Positions 9,596 through 18,196 of a DNA stretch of 64,000 nt are shown here, piece by piece. The position numbers were made by a program, and so were the translations under genes. Each line of letters starts with the position of its first letter. Within the stretch, counting starts at the first letter, position 1. The notes under the pieces were generated by a model. It saw only the letters and a list, made by a program, of their open reading frames with translations. It was not told where the DNA came from and made no database searches. Origin of the DNA: JBAXXL01 sp038206725 (GTDB lineage Bacteria > Bacteroidota > Ignavibacteria > Kapaibacteriales > UBA2268); NCBI GenBank assembly GCA_038206725.1, contig JBBRAO010000008.1, positions 1 to 64,000 on the forward strand, in the 5' to 3' direction.

Positions 9596-9706
9596 AGTGT
9601 TGATAAATTGTTAATAATTGTTTTGCTTTACGCAATACATTTTTTTTAAATTTACATTTTCAAATAAATAAAATTACGAAATTTTAATTTAATTAAGGTA
9701 TAAAAA

Positions 9707-10897
9707 ATGAAATTTACTGCACCAATCGGGGAATTTCAAAAGAAATTGCAACGCACTTTGCCGGCAATTCCTACGAAAGCGACTATTGAAGTTCTTGAGC
9801 ATCTTAAACTGGAGCTTGAAGATAATACTCTTAAGATTATCGGCTCGGACCAAGATATTTTGATTATAGCAAAAATGACTGTTGTTACAATCGAACCAGG
9901 TTCGGTATTAGTACCTGCAAAAAAACTAAACGATATTATTCGTGAATTCGGTGCTGTTGGTGAATTCGAATTTACTGTAATGCCGGATACTTACAACATC
10001 GAAATCAAAACTCAATCCGGAAGATTCGATATGAAAGGCTTGGATCCGGACGAATATATTGATTTGCCGGTTTTGTTCGAACAAGAGGATATGCCGAAGC
10101 AAGAGTTGGGTGAAGGCGTTATAGACACTACTTTGCCTTCTGCCAAGTTTTATCAAAACGAATTCAATCAGCTTTGTAATAAAACAGCAGTCAGTATTTC
10201 CAAAAACGATTTCAGATTGCAAATGACCGGTATGTTTTTACAATTCCGAGAAACTTATGTTAATGCAGTATCGACAGATACATATAGATTAACAAAAGTT
10301 ACTTTGGAATCGAAGGATAGTTCATATCCTCAGGAATTGGATATAATCATCCCTCACAAAGCTGTTGACTATTTGAAAAAAATTGATAGCGAAGTTACAA
10401 TGTCGGTTCTTCACCGTGGGAACAAATATACTCACGCTCGTTTTGAATATGAAGATATCGTGTTTATAACAAATGTGATAAACGATAAGTTTCCTCCTTA
10501 CGAGTCAGTTATTCCAAAGAATAACCACATCACTTTGTTGATTGATAAAAATCAGATGTTATCCGCTTTAAAACGTGTTTCCTTGTTTGCAAATGAAACA
10601 ACAAAGCAAATCAAATTGTCTATTACCAAAGATACTCTTAATTTCAAAGGTACCGACGAAGATACAGGTAGCGAAGCTGAAGAAAATATCAAATGCGAAT
10701 GTAACCACGATCCATTTGAAATTGCTTTTAATTCTAAATATTTGAATGAACTTATCAGTAATATTGACGATAGCGATACCAATGGCGGAATAATTGCTTT
10801 CACATTCAGCGAATCGGACAAACCGGCTTTGATTATGCCGAAATTGGATGAACAAAATCGCTTTATGATGCTTTTAATGCCGGTAAGAATTAGTTAA
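9707..10897 (+). CDS. dnaN: DNA polymerase III beta subunit (sliding clamp)
   Basis: A 396-residue sliding clamp, slightly longer than the 366-375 usual for the family. It follows the three-fold clamp pattern. The start is MKFTAPIGEFQKKLQRTLPA, with VEPGSVLVPAKKL-like strands (IEPGSVLVPAKKLNDIIREF), VSTDTYRLT in the middle and a C-terminal MMLLMPVRIS, the usual hydrophobic groove end. The clamp tethers polymerase III to DNA and recruits repair factors. dnaN is followed by recF and trmH. dnaA, often beside dnaN, is not here; the upstream gene is the divergent psd. Confidence 0.97.
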   Translation: MKFTAPIGEFQKKLQRTLPAIPTKATIEVLEHLKLELEDNTLKIIGSDQDILIIAKMTVVTIEPGSVLVPAKKLNDIIREFGAVGEFEFTVMPDTYNIEIKTQSGRFDMKGLDPDEYIDLPVLFEQEDMPKQELGEGVIDTTLPSAKFYQNEFNQLCNKTAVSISKNDFRLQMTGMFLQFRETYVNAVSTDTYRLTKVTLESKDSSYPQELDIIIPHKAVDYLKKIDSEVTMSVLHRGNKYTHARFEYEDIVFITNVINDKFPPYESVIPKNNHITLLIDKNQMLSALKRVSLFANETTKQIKLSITKDTLNFKGTDEDTGSEAEENIKCECNHDPFEIAFNSKYLNELISNIDDSDTNGGIIAFTFSESDKPALIMPKLDEQNRFMMLLMPVRIS

Positions 10898-10930
10898 TAA
10901 TTGCAATTGGCTAATCATTAATTTTAATCA

Positions 10931-10958
10931 GTAGGGACGGGATTTCCCCCGCCCCTAC
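10931..10958. repeat. GC-rich hairpin between dnaN and recF
   Basis: GTAGGGACGGG at 10931-10941 pairs with CCCGCCCCTAC at 10948-10958 (one mismatch, 6-base loop). It is strikingly GC-rich in an AT-rich genome and has no T-run, so it is more likely a mobile or dispersed palindrome than an intrinsic terminator. Only one copy is in this window. Confidence 0.6.
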
Positions 10959-10979
10959 AATTTCTATTTTAAGTTCTAT

Positions 10980-12131
10980 ATGAAACTCAGCAAAATAAAA
11001 ATATCAAATCTACGGAACCATTCCTTTACTAACATAGAATTAGCAGAACACCTCAACGTATTTTACGGATTGAACGGAGCGGGTAAAACTACTATTTTGG
11101 AAGCGGTTGCAATATGCGCTTTTTCTAAAACCTTCCAACCGGTTTCCGAAAATAGTTTGATAAAAGAAAATGAAAACTTTTACCAAGCGAGGGTGGATGG
11201 AATCTCGGAAGTTGGCGTTTCATATTTTACAAATGTCAATTTTGAGCTAAACTCCAAAAAGAAAATTTCAAGTTCCGAGGGCGATAATTTATCGGCTAAA
11301 GATATCATCGGCAGAATTCCATTGATTATACTATCGCCCGATATGAAAGCCATCACAAGCGGTGCTCCTGCTGATAGGCGAAGTTTTATTGATAGAACTT
11401 TATCCCAACTCAGCTCGTTATATATGCAGGATTTGTATAAAGTCCGAAGATGCCTCAAACAGCGAAACTCGATGTTGACAGCGGCAAAAAAGGAACGGAA
11501 ATTGGACAACGAGCAATTCAATATTCTGACCGGCATTTTTATTGAAGCCAGCGCGAATATAGTTTATAAAAGATATAATTTTATCAAGGAATTTCTCCCT
11601 TATTTTAGCTCATTTTATTCAAATATTGGAAGTGCGGACGAAAGTGTTGCTATTTCGTATATTCCTAATGCGGCTCAATCCGCTCTTGTTAGCAATGATA
11701 AATCCCAAATTCGTGATGCTTATATTGAAAGAGCCCGGGATTTGAGAAATTATGAAATTATACGTGGAACAACTTTGTTCGGTCCACAAAAAGATGATCT
11801 ATTCATTTCCATAAACAATTCACCGGCAAAAGAAAGAGCCTCGCAAGGTCAGCACAAATCGTTGCTAATTAGCTTGAAGTTCGCCGAATTTCTTTACCTT
11901 AAAGATATTTTGGAAGAAACTCCCATCATTTTACTTGACGATATTTTTTCAGAATTGGATATCGAACGTAGCCGTAAGGTTATAGACCTAATCAATCAAA
12001 ATGGTGCTCAATCGTTAATTACAATTACCAATCCGGCGCGATTGCAATCGTTCGAACCTGTCGGCTCGAATAGATACTTCAAAATCAATGCGGGAATTGT
12101 AGAACAAATACAAGATAAATATGAACCTTAA
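10980..12131 (+). CDS. recF: DNA replication and repair protein RecF
   Basis: A 383-residue SMC-like ATPase of the RecFOR recombination-mediator pathway, which loads RecA at gaps on single-stranded DNA. The Walker A motif is NVFYGLNGAGKTTILEA near residue 30. The signature region is RASQGQHKSLLISLKFAEFL near 285, and Walker B is PIILLDDIFSELD near 325. The usual RecF element IVLSPD is seen as IILSPDMKAI, followed by GAPADRRSFIDR. Length is normal (360-385). It lies 82 bases after dnaN, with a GC-rich palindrome between, and overlaps trmH by 11 bases. Confidence 0.96.
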   Translation: MKLSKIKISNLRNHSFTNIELAEHLNVFYGLNGAGKTTILEAVAICAFSKTFQPVSENSLIKENENFYQARVDGISEVGVSYFTNVNFELNSKKKISSSEGDNLSAKDIIGRIPLIILSPDMKAITSGAPADRRSFIDRTLSQLSSLYMQDLYKVRRCLKQRNSMLTAAKKERKLDNEQFNILTGIFIEASANIVYKRYNFIKEFLPYFSSFYSNIGSADESVAISYIPNAAQSALVSNDKSQIRDAYIERARDLRNYEIIRGTTLFGPQKDDLFISINNSPAKERASQGQHKSLLISLKFAEFLYLKDILEETPIILLDDIFSELDIERSRKVIDLINQNGAQSLITITNPARLQSFEPVGSNRYFKINAGIVEQIQDKYEP

Positions 12132-12726
12132 ACCAGAAAATTTCGTTTTAGAAAGACGTCTGAATAAATTAACCGACGTTATTAATAAACGTCAGCTCGA
12201 TATTACAATCGTTTTAGAAAACATCAACGATCCGCATAATTTATCCGCTTGTTTGCGAACTTGCGATACTACTGGTATTAAAGAAGTCCATTTGCTTTAT
12301 CACGGCAAGCAACCCTTCCCCAAAATTGGAAAAACCAGCTCAGCTAGTGCTTGGAAATGGATTGACAAAACTCGTCATCGTACGGTTGAGGAATGTTTTG
12401 CTGTTCTTCGCACTGAAGGAAAGAAGATATACACCACGCATTTGAGCCACGACGCTGTTTCGCTTTACGATATGGATTTCACCCAGCCCACAGCGTTAGT
12501 CTTCGGAAACGAGCACGTCGGCGTATCAGACGAAGCCATAGCATTAGCCGATGGGAACTTCCTTATTCCACAAGTCGGAATGATACAAAGCCTCAATATT
12601 TCAGTAGCCTGCGCGGTAAGCCTCTACGAAGTATTCCGTCAACGCCAAAACGCCGGTTTATACGATACCCCACAAATCAAAGGGCAGGATTTAGACAATT
12701 TACTATTCGATTGGGTAAGACGTTAA
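12121..12726 (+). CDS. trmH: TrmH-family tRNA (guanosine-2'-O) methyltransferase
   Basis: A 201-residue SPOUT-class methyltransferase. The trefoil-knot SAM-binding motifs are present: NINDPHNLSACLRTCDTTGI (motif 1), ALVFGNEHVGVSDEAIALAD (motif 2), and IPQVGMIQSLNISVACAVSL (motif 3). The N-terminal segment LERRLNKLTDVINKRQLDIT resembles TrmH, which methylates the 2'-OH of G18 in the tRNA D-loop, more than the RlmB-type enzymes, which carry an extra L30e-like domain. It overlaps recF by 11 bases, so it is probably co-translated. Substrate assignment to tRNA G18 is by family resemblance. Confidence 0.88.
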   Translation: MNLKPENFVLERRLNKLTDVINKRQLDITIVLENINDPHNLSACLRTCDTTGIKEVHLLYHGKQPFPKIGKTSSASAWKWIDKTRHRTVEECFAVLRTEGKKIYTTHLSHDAVSLYDMDFTQPTALVFGNEHVGVSDEAIALADGNFLIPQVGMIQSLNISVACAVSLYEVFRQRQNAGLYDTPQIKGQDLDNLLFDWVRR

Positions 12727-12759
12727 TCAGTTTGTAAAGTCATAAAGTTATAAAGAAAA

Positions 12760-14034
12760 TTATCTTCCAATTCCTTTGTAATAAATATCTAATTCCTTGA
12801 TACCATCCTTATCGAGAATATTTTTACCGTCAATAACAACTTTAATATTATGTTTTTTAAAATTCTTGGCTGAAAGGTATCCAACAAATTCTTTATGGTT
12901 GACAGCTAAAACCACCGCATCGGCTTTATCCAATGTTTCTTCCAATGTTCCATAAGTACATTCTTCAGGAAAATTCGGGTCGTAAACTATCAGGTCTGCT
13001 GAATACTTGAGCAATTGGGCTTTAATCTTCAGTGAAGGACTTTCTCGCTGATCACGCACATCTGCCTTGTATGATAGGCCTAACAGCGCGATAGGAGTAT
13101 TTTTGATGCTTTTAGAGATACTGTTCAAACCTTTAAATAATAGTTCAACTGTATATTCCGGCATAGAATTATTTATTTTTCTGGCTAATTTCAAATATTG
13201 ATGGTCGAAGCCGCTTTTTTGAGCGCGTTCTATCAGATAATATGGGTCAACCGGAATGCAATGTCCACCGACACCACAGCTCGGATAGTGCGCCATAAAT
13301 GCAAAAGGTTTGTTCTTCGCACCTTCTATAACTTTCAATAAATCAATGTCCAAAACATCGAACGATTTTGCTAATTCATTTACATAAGCTATGTTAATAT
13401 CGCGGAATGTATTTTCAATTATTTTCGTTGCTTCAGCGGTTTTCAAATCAGGCATTTCGTTAATTTCGGCATTAATTACCTTGCGGTAGAAATCGGCGGT
13501 TTTTTTAGTTGCCGCTGGGGATGTGGAACCAATATTTCTTGGGATATTATAAACATTCCATATTGGATCGCCGGGATTAATACGTTCCGGACAATGCGCT
13601 ACGTCAAAATCAATCTGAGATTTCATACCGGTCATTTCTTCCACAATAGGTATCACAACTTCGTCGCAAACACCCGGGTTTATGGTAGATTCAATAACCA
13701 AAATCTGCCCTTTTTGTATGTATTTTGCTACAGTGGTTGTGGCACTTTTCACAGGTCGCAAATCGGGGGTGTAGTCGTTTTCGACAGGTGTCGGAACACA
13801 TACGATATATATCGAACTATTGCGCAGAATATCAGGATTGGACGAAACCGTAAGACCAACTTCTTTTAAATCCAATTCGCATTGAAAGTCGTCTATCGGG
13901 CAAATTCCATTGTTTATTTGCTCAATTTTCCGGGTATCTGAATCGAATCCAACAAGTTCGAATTCTTTATGCTTTGCTATAGCACAAGCCAAAGGGAGCC
14001 CTACATATCCTAAACCAATAACTGATATTTTCAT
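12760..14034 (-). CDS. UDP-N-acetyl-hexosamine / UDP-glucose 6-dehydrogenase family protein
   Basis: A 424-residue nucleotide-sugar dehydrogenase that oxidises C6 of a UDP-sugar to a uronic acid with NAD in two steps. The ATG at 14034 is preferred to the upstream one at 14067 because it begins exactly at the Rossmann motif MKISVIGLGYVGLPLACAIA. Further motifs are IVCVPTPVENDYTPDLRPV, ESTINPGVCDEVVIP and the catalytic Cys in GVGGHCIPVDPYYL near residue 255. This last motif is closer to the WbpA/WecC (N-acetylhexosamine) type than to UDP-glucose enzymes, which read (F/Y)GGSCFPKD. Its product would feed surface polysaccharide. It stands alone; no glycosyltransferase genes are adjacent, so the exact substrate is open. 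Confidence 0.88.
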   Translation of the reverse strand: MKISVIGLGYVGLPLACAIAKHKEFELVGFDSDTRKIEQINNGICPIDDFQCELDLKEVGLTVSSNPDILRNSSIYIVCVPTPVENDYTPDLRPVKSATTTVAKYIQKGQILVIESTINPGVCDEVVIPIVEEMTGMKSQIDFDVAHCPERINPGDPIWNVYNIPRNIGSTSPAATKKTADFYRKVINAEINEMPDLKTAEATKIIENTFRDINIAYVNELAKSFDVLDIDLLKVIEGAKNKPFAFMAHYPSCGVGGHCIPVDPYYLIERAQKSGFDHQYLKLARKINNSMPEYTVELLFKGLNSISKSIKNTPIALLGLSYKADVRDQRESPSLKIKAQLLKYSADLIVYDPNFPEECTYGTLEETLDKADAVVLAVNHKEFVGYLSAKNFKKHNIKVVIDGKNILDKDGIKELDIYYKGIGR

Positions 14035-14216
14035 ATTAATTCCATTTTTTGCGTATGTCATATTCAAAATTAGCGAAATAATTCAAGAAATATATGCTTA
14101 TTTCGCTTAATTCAGTAGATTATTAAACTAAATTAAATACTAAAGAAGTATTTTATAAAAAAATATTTTTCACAATGTGTAACTTTTTTGGTGTTTGAAG
14201 TGTTATATGATTGAAC

Positions 14217-14268
14217 TATATTGCTCGTTGTGATATTTTGGAAATTACGGATTGGTCGCAACAATATA
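14217..14268 (+). ncRNA. Candidate structured RNA (bulged stem overlapping a terminator)
   Basis: TATATTG (14217-14223) pairs with CAATATA (14262-14268), and after a four-base bulge TTGTG (14228-14232) pairs with CGCAA (14257-14261), enclosing a 24-base loop. Its 3' arm shares ATA (14266-14268) with the 5' arm of the terminator at 14266, so the two structures exclude each other partly. This is the arrangement of an attenuator or a terminated small RNA. I do not recognise a known family. Confidence 0.35.
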
Positions 14269-14300
14269 AGCCTTTTTTTAATTGAAAGGCTTATTTTTTT
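14266..14300 (+). terminator. Intrinsic terminator
   Basis: ATAAGCC (14266-14272) pairs with GGCTTAT (14288-14294), followed directly by six more T. No plus-strand gene ends nearby, which argues for a short untranslated transcript. Confidence 0.6.
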
Positions 14301-14501
14301 GTTTGGCTCATCACCTAAATTCTCTCCCAAACGGAGGAGGATTTATGTTTTAATATTTTTTATTAATCACAACGATTTTGGGGTGATAAGCTGAATAATA
14401 ATTAGTTTCGAATCGAAATGACGGACATCTGTAACAAGTAATGAAATAAGCTTTAAAAAGAAATTCCATAAATTAACTAAAAAATAAATAAATGAATTTT
14501 C

Positions 14502-14529
14502 AAAGGCAGTTCTTAGAATTGCCTTTTTT
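14502..14529 (+). terminator. Intrinsic terminator upstream of the OmpA gene
   Basis: AAAGGCAGTTC pairs with GAATTGCCTTT (one G-T pair) around a TTA loop, 14502-14526, and the T-run continues to 14529. It is an excellent rho-independent terminator, located 103 bases before the OmpA start codon. Confidence 0.7.
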
Positions 14530-14595
14530 ATTAGTACGAAATTCAAAAAAAGAAAGTAAAAAGTAAAATGGGAACAATTTTTGATGATATTTTGT

Positions 14596-14603
14596 TAATT
14601 TTG
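14596..14603 (+). promoter_or_regulatory. Bacteroidota-type -7 element before OmpA-alr
   Basis: TAATTTTG matches TAnnTTTG and lies 28 bases before the ATG at 14632. The surrounding TTTTGTTAATTTTG is like the region upstream of the oxidoreductase gene at 51519. No clean TTTG -33 element was found at the usual distance. Confidence 0.4.
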
Positions 14604-14631
14604 TATTATTAGAAATAGATAATTAAAGAAA

Positions 14632-16683
14632 ATGAAGCAAATACTTTTACTCTCAGCATTCTTATTGATTTACAGCAACTGCGCAATGTTTTCGCAAACC
14701 GACAAAGATTATTCATTGGAAGATTCCTTACAAGTTTACGAAAATAAACCGCGTTATGGCGGCTATCTACATTTTGGATACGATCTTCATCTCGGAGATT
14801 TTTCGGGCATACCTGGAATTCCGAGTTGTTGTCCTTCCTATAAATTTGGATTAGCTCCCGGTATATCTGTCGGTGTGCTATACGAAAGGCATATAACTGA
14901 TTCTATTGGGTTAAGCGTTCGTTTAGGCTACAACACTCTCAATGGAAAGTTCCAATCTATAGAGCCGACGTGGGTTATTTTAGACGGTGTGAAAGCCGAT
15001 GGAGAGTTTACGCATTATTTCAATACAAATATCGGCGCAATTTCACTCGAAGCTTTGGGCAGTTATAATATATGGCGCGATATGGCTGTTTATGGTGGGC
15101 TGAACTTTGGGGTTATCACAAACGCCCAATACAGCCAATACGAGTTAATAACCAAACCGGCGGATAGAGCGACTTTTCTGAATGGAAAGCAAATACGGAA
15201 CGATACTTCGGGATCGATAGATGCAGTTCGTCGTTTTCAATGCGGTTTAACATTAGGTGCTGGGTACCCGTTACCATTAAACGCGATTCGTTCGCTTTTC
15301 ATTGTTCCCGAGATTTTTTATAGTTTTTATTTTACCCCCCCTGTTAAAGAAACAGTTTGGTTTACGCAAAGCATAAAGGTCGGTGTATCGGTCAAGTACA
15401 AGCAACCGCCTCCACCACCATTACCACCGGATCCGCCTATGGAACCGGCATCACCGCGCTGGCTACCTGATCCACCGGCATTGCCGGCAATAACCGCCGA
15501 CGTTTCGGCTAAATTATTAGATTCTGTCGGTAGTGTTATGAAAAATCAAAACTTGGTAATCGAGGATTTTGTATCGCTCAATTTAAGACCTTTGCTAAAC
15601 TATATTTTCTTTGATGAAAATTCCGCTCAATTGCAGAATAAATATATTAAATTGTCTAATCAAGCAACTAATAATTTTTCCGATAAAGATTTAGTACAGC
15701 TCGACGTTTTAGAAACGTACTATCAGGTGCTGAATATCTTGGGAATGAGATTGCGAAACAATCCCGATGTAACAATTACTTTGCTTGGTACAAATTCAAA
15801 CAATGGTGATGAAAAGGGAAACACGACTCTTTCGGAGCAAAGAGCGCAAACGGTTAAAGATTATTTTACCGAAATTTGGAGCATCGACGCTGACAGAATT
15901 AAAATTAAAGCGGCAAATCTACCTCCTAAGAAATCGGACGATAGCGATTCACCTGAATATGCTTCACAAGAAAACAGACGAGTCGAGATAATTTCTTCAT
16001 CCGAAATTCTCAGTGAGCCGGTAATTACATCTGATACCAAGCGCACAATTTCTGCTGATAAGATACAGTTTACGCCAAAAGTAAATTCTCAAACCGATGT
16101 CGAATCGTGGAAAGTCGAAGCTAAGCAAGGCGATAAAGTTTTATCAAGTTTTTCAGCCAAGGGTGCCCCTCCTGAAACATTAGATTGGAACATAGACGCC
16201 AATAGCAAGAATTCACCAACTACTTCCGGAAATATCACATATTGCTTGGATGTAAAAGATAAATTAGGCCGCGAGACACGTTCAAAATGTTATAATTTGC
16301 CGGTAGAACAAATTACCATTAACAGAAAACGTAATGAGAATATTAAAGATAAAGAATTTGAATATTATAGTTTGATTTTGTTTGATTATGGAAAATCCAA
16401 TTTATTGAAAGAACACTCTAAAGTTTTGGATTTTATAAAAGGACGTATTACACCAAACGCTATAGTTTATGTGAAAGGTTATACCGACCAAATGGGTGAT
16501 GAAGCGACAAACGATAAATTAGCAGATAAACGTGCAAATTCTGTTGGTAACAGCTTAAGATTAAATAAATCGAATATAATAGGATTAGGAGAAAAAGACG
16601 CATTGTTCGATAACAGCACTCCTGAAGGGCGCTTTTATTGCCGTACGGTAAGGATTGAAATTGAAACTCCGGTGGTAAAATAA
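14632..16683 (+). CDS. OmpA-family outer-membrane protein, double OmpA-like architecture (paralogue 1)
   Basis: A 683-residue envelope protein. A signal peptide (MKQILLLSAFLLIYSNCAMF, then SQ) is followed by an eight-strand-like beta-barrel region to about residue 255 with alternating strands (e.g. YGGYLHFGYDLHLGDF). Next come a proline-rich linker (QPPPPPLPPDPPMEP) and a first OmpA-like module (FFDENSAQLQ, then TLSEQRAQTVKDYF and QENRRVEI). A beta-rich middle domain follows, then a second OmpA-like module near 570-680 (LILFDYGKSNL, VKGYTDQMGDEATNDKLADK). OmpA modules bind peptidoglycan, so the protein likely bridges outer membrane and cell wall. Two paralogues lie at 37665 and 44250. Its stop is directly followed by the ATG of alr, an unusual pairing with a peptidoglycan-precursor enzyme. 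Confidence 0.85.
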   Translation: MKQILLLSAFLLIYSNCAMFSQTDKDYSLEDSLQVYENKPRYGGYLHFGYDLHLGDFSGIPGIPSCCPSYKFGLAPGISVGVLYERHITDSIGLSVRLGYNTLNGKFQSIEPTWVILDGVKADGEFTHYFNTNIGAISLEALGSYNIWRDMAVYGGLNFGVITNAQYSQYELITKPADRATFLNGKQIRNDTSGSIDAVRRFQCGLTLGAGYPLPLNAIRSLFIVPEIFYSFYFTPPVKETVWFTQSIKVGVSVKYKQPPPPPLPPDPPMEPASPRWLPDPPALPAITADVSAKLLDSVGSVMKNQNLVIEDFVSLNLRPLLNYIFFDENSAQLQNKYIKLSNQATNNFSDKDLVQLDVLETYYQVLNILGMRLRNNPDVTITLLGTNSNNGDEKGNTTLSEQRAQTVKDYFTEIWSIDADRIKIKAANLPPKKSDDSDSPEYASQENRRVEIISSSEILSEPVITSDTKRTISADKIQFTPKVNSQTDVESWKVEAKQGDKVLSSFSAKGAPPETLDWNIDANSKNSPTTSGNITYCLDVKDKLGRETRSKCYNLPVEQITINRKRNENIKDKEFEYYSLILFDYGKSNLLKEHSKVLDFIKGRITPNAIVYVKGYTDQMGDEATNDKLADKRANSVGNSLRLNKSNIIGLGEKDALFDNSTPEGRFYCRTVRIEIETPVVK

Positions 16684-17790
16684 ATGAGGGCTACAAGAGC
16701 TTACATAAATTTGAAAAATCTGGAAGATAATATCGAGGCAATTAGGGAAGAAATCCCCGAGTCAGAAATATTAACTGTTATTAAAGCAAATGCCTACGGA
16801 CACGGTGCTGTTGAAATAGCTCGTGCTTTACGTCGCATTGATATAAAATTTATTGGTGTAGCATTCCCCGAAGAAGGTGCCGCGTTGAGAGAGTCCGGAG
16901 ATTTGGGTGAAATACTATGTATTGTGCCCGGTCGCAAGGATGATGTCTCTATCTTACTGAATTATAATATTCAAACAGCAATTTTCGATATTGAGATTTT
17001 GAAATACTACTCCAACTATGCTTTAGCCAATGATAAAGTTATTACGGCGCATTTATTTATCAATACCGGAATGAACCGCGATGGAATTCGTTGGGATAAA
17101 GCAGTTGAATTTATGGAATTGGCAAAGAGTCACAAAGGTGTTAATATAATTGGATTGATGACTCACTATGCCACTTCGGATTTCAGAGAGCGGAGTTTTG
17201 CTTTGGGTCAACTCAAAGATTTCAATACAGCGTACGAAGAATTGAAGAAAGCAAATTTCCGATTTCAATATATCCACTCCGCAAATAGCGGGGCAATCGC
17301 AAATTTACCTGAATCCTATTACAATATGATTCGGATGGGGATAAGCGTTTACGGACTTATGCCTGAAGAAGAATTGCTTGACCAAATACCGCTAAAGCCT
17401 GTTTTGGAATTAAAGAGTGAAGTAATCGCTATTCAAGATGTAAAATCAGGTGAAACAGCTGGTTACGCGTTCCAATATTTTGCTCGCAACGATACGCACA
17501 TCGCCATTGTTCCAATAGGTTACGGTGACGGTTACAACCGCTCACTTGGTAATAAAGCCCAATGCCTGATTAACGGGAAGCGATATCCTGTAGTAGGCTC
17601 TGTCTGTATGGACCAAATATTCGTCGAAGTCTTTCAAGACAAAATAAAAGTCGGCGACGAAGTAGTGCTCATCGGTAAGCAAGGAAATGAGTATATTAGT
17701 GCTTATGAATTAGCTAACTTTGCCGGGACAATCCCTTATGAGATACTCACCGGTATTTCATCACGAGTACCAAGAATAATCGTAGATTAA
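16684..17790 (+). CDS. alr: Alanine racemase
   Basis: A 368-residue PLP enzyme that interconverts L- and D-alanine, supplying D-Ala for peptidoglycan. The PLP lysine lies in ILTVIKANAYGHGAVEIARA near residue 38. The second catalytic base, a tyrosine, is in GETAGYAFQYFARNDTHIA near 260. PIGYGDGYNRSLGNK and VGSVCMDQIFVEV are the remaining family signatures. Length is normal (360-380). The ATG at 16684 follows the OmpA stop codon with no spacer, so translation is probably coupled. A terminator follows at 17813. Confidence 0.96.
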   Translation: MRATRAYINLKNLEDNIEAIREEIPESEILTVIKANAYGHGAVEIARALRRIDIKFIGVAFPEEGAALRESGDLGEILCIVPGRKDDVSILLNYNIQTAIFDIEILKYYSNYALANDKVITAHLFINTGMNRDGIRWDKAVEFMELAKSHKGVNIIGLMTHYATSDFRERSFALGQLKDFNTAYEELKKANFRFQYIHSANSGAIANLPESYYNMIRMGISVYGLMPEEELLDQIPLKPVLELKSEVIAIQDVKSGETAGYAFQYFARNDTHIAIVPIGYGDGYNRSLGNKAQCLINGKRYPVVGSVCMDQIFVEVFQDKIKVGDEVVLIGKQGNEYISAYELANFAGTIPYEILTGISSRVPRIIVD

Positions 17791-17812
17791 AAATTGAAAA
17801 AGATAGAATTTT

Positions 17813-17850
17813 ACTCATCCGACGACTTGGAAATCATCGGATGAGTTTTT
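17813..17850 (+). terminator. Terminator hairpin after alr (shared repeat family)
   Basis: ACTCATCCGACGA (17813-17825) pairs with TCATCGGATGAGT (17834-17846) with one mismatch, then TTTT follows. Nearly the same hairpin sits at 20782, with looser copies at 3939, 46230 and 56740. Confidence 0.8.
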
Positions 17851-18196
17851 AATAATGGAGAGTGTCATTATTAACGAAGTGAAGAATCCATCTTCCAGCT
17901 ACGAAGTAGCTAATCTAAATAACCGTGAGTGAAACCCACAGCATTTGATAATCCATCCCCCACCCCCATCCAAAAACTAATCTTTACAAATACAACAACT
18001 ATTCCTCAATTAATAATGAAATAAGTTGAATACCCGCCGTTTGATGTTTCAAAATATATAAATAAATAATTCGTCTTGCCTATTAAGAAAAATAAATATA
18101 GTATAAATATAATATTATACTTTAGCAAAGAATTAATACCGCAAAAATTAGTTTTACGGCGAATTTAAAACAATTTTTATATATAAAGGAGAGCTT
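17851..18196. other. Intergenic region with short dispersed motifs
   Basis: This 346-base gap holds a copy of the AACGAAGTGAAGAnTCC motif (17862-17890) that recurs at 20833, 22978 and, inverted, at 34847. It also holds a small palindrome AGCTACGAAGTAGCT just after it. The last bases carry AAAGGAG, the ribosome-binding site of the next gene. No coding frame is credible. Confidence 0.5.

Larger units (their letters stand above)
14035..14631. other. 597-base intergenic region with two plus-strand terminators
   Basis: The region separates the minus-strand dehydrogenase from the plus-strand OmpA gene. It holds a structured segment and terminator at 14217-14300, a very strong Shine-Dalgarno-like GGAGGAGG (14333-14340) followed by a two-codon frame ATG TTT TAA, and a second terminator at 14502. 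Since trmH ends far upstream (12726), these terminators suggest one or two short plus-strand transcripts here, perhaps small RNAs. Confidence 0.5.

Noticed and set aside
9596..9706. Replication origin near dnaN-recF
   Set aside because: dnaN and recF often lie by the origin with dnaA, but dnaA is absent and no DnaA-box cluster is visible in the 111-base gap.
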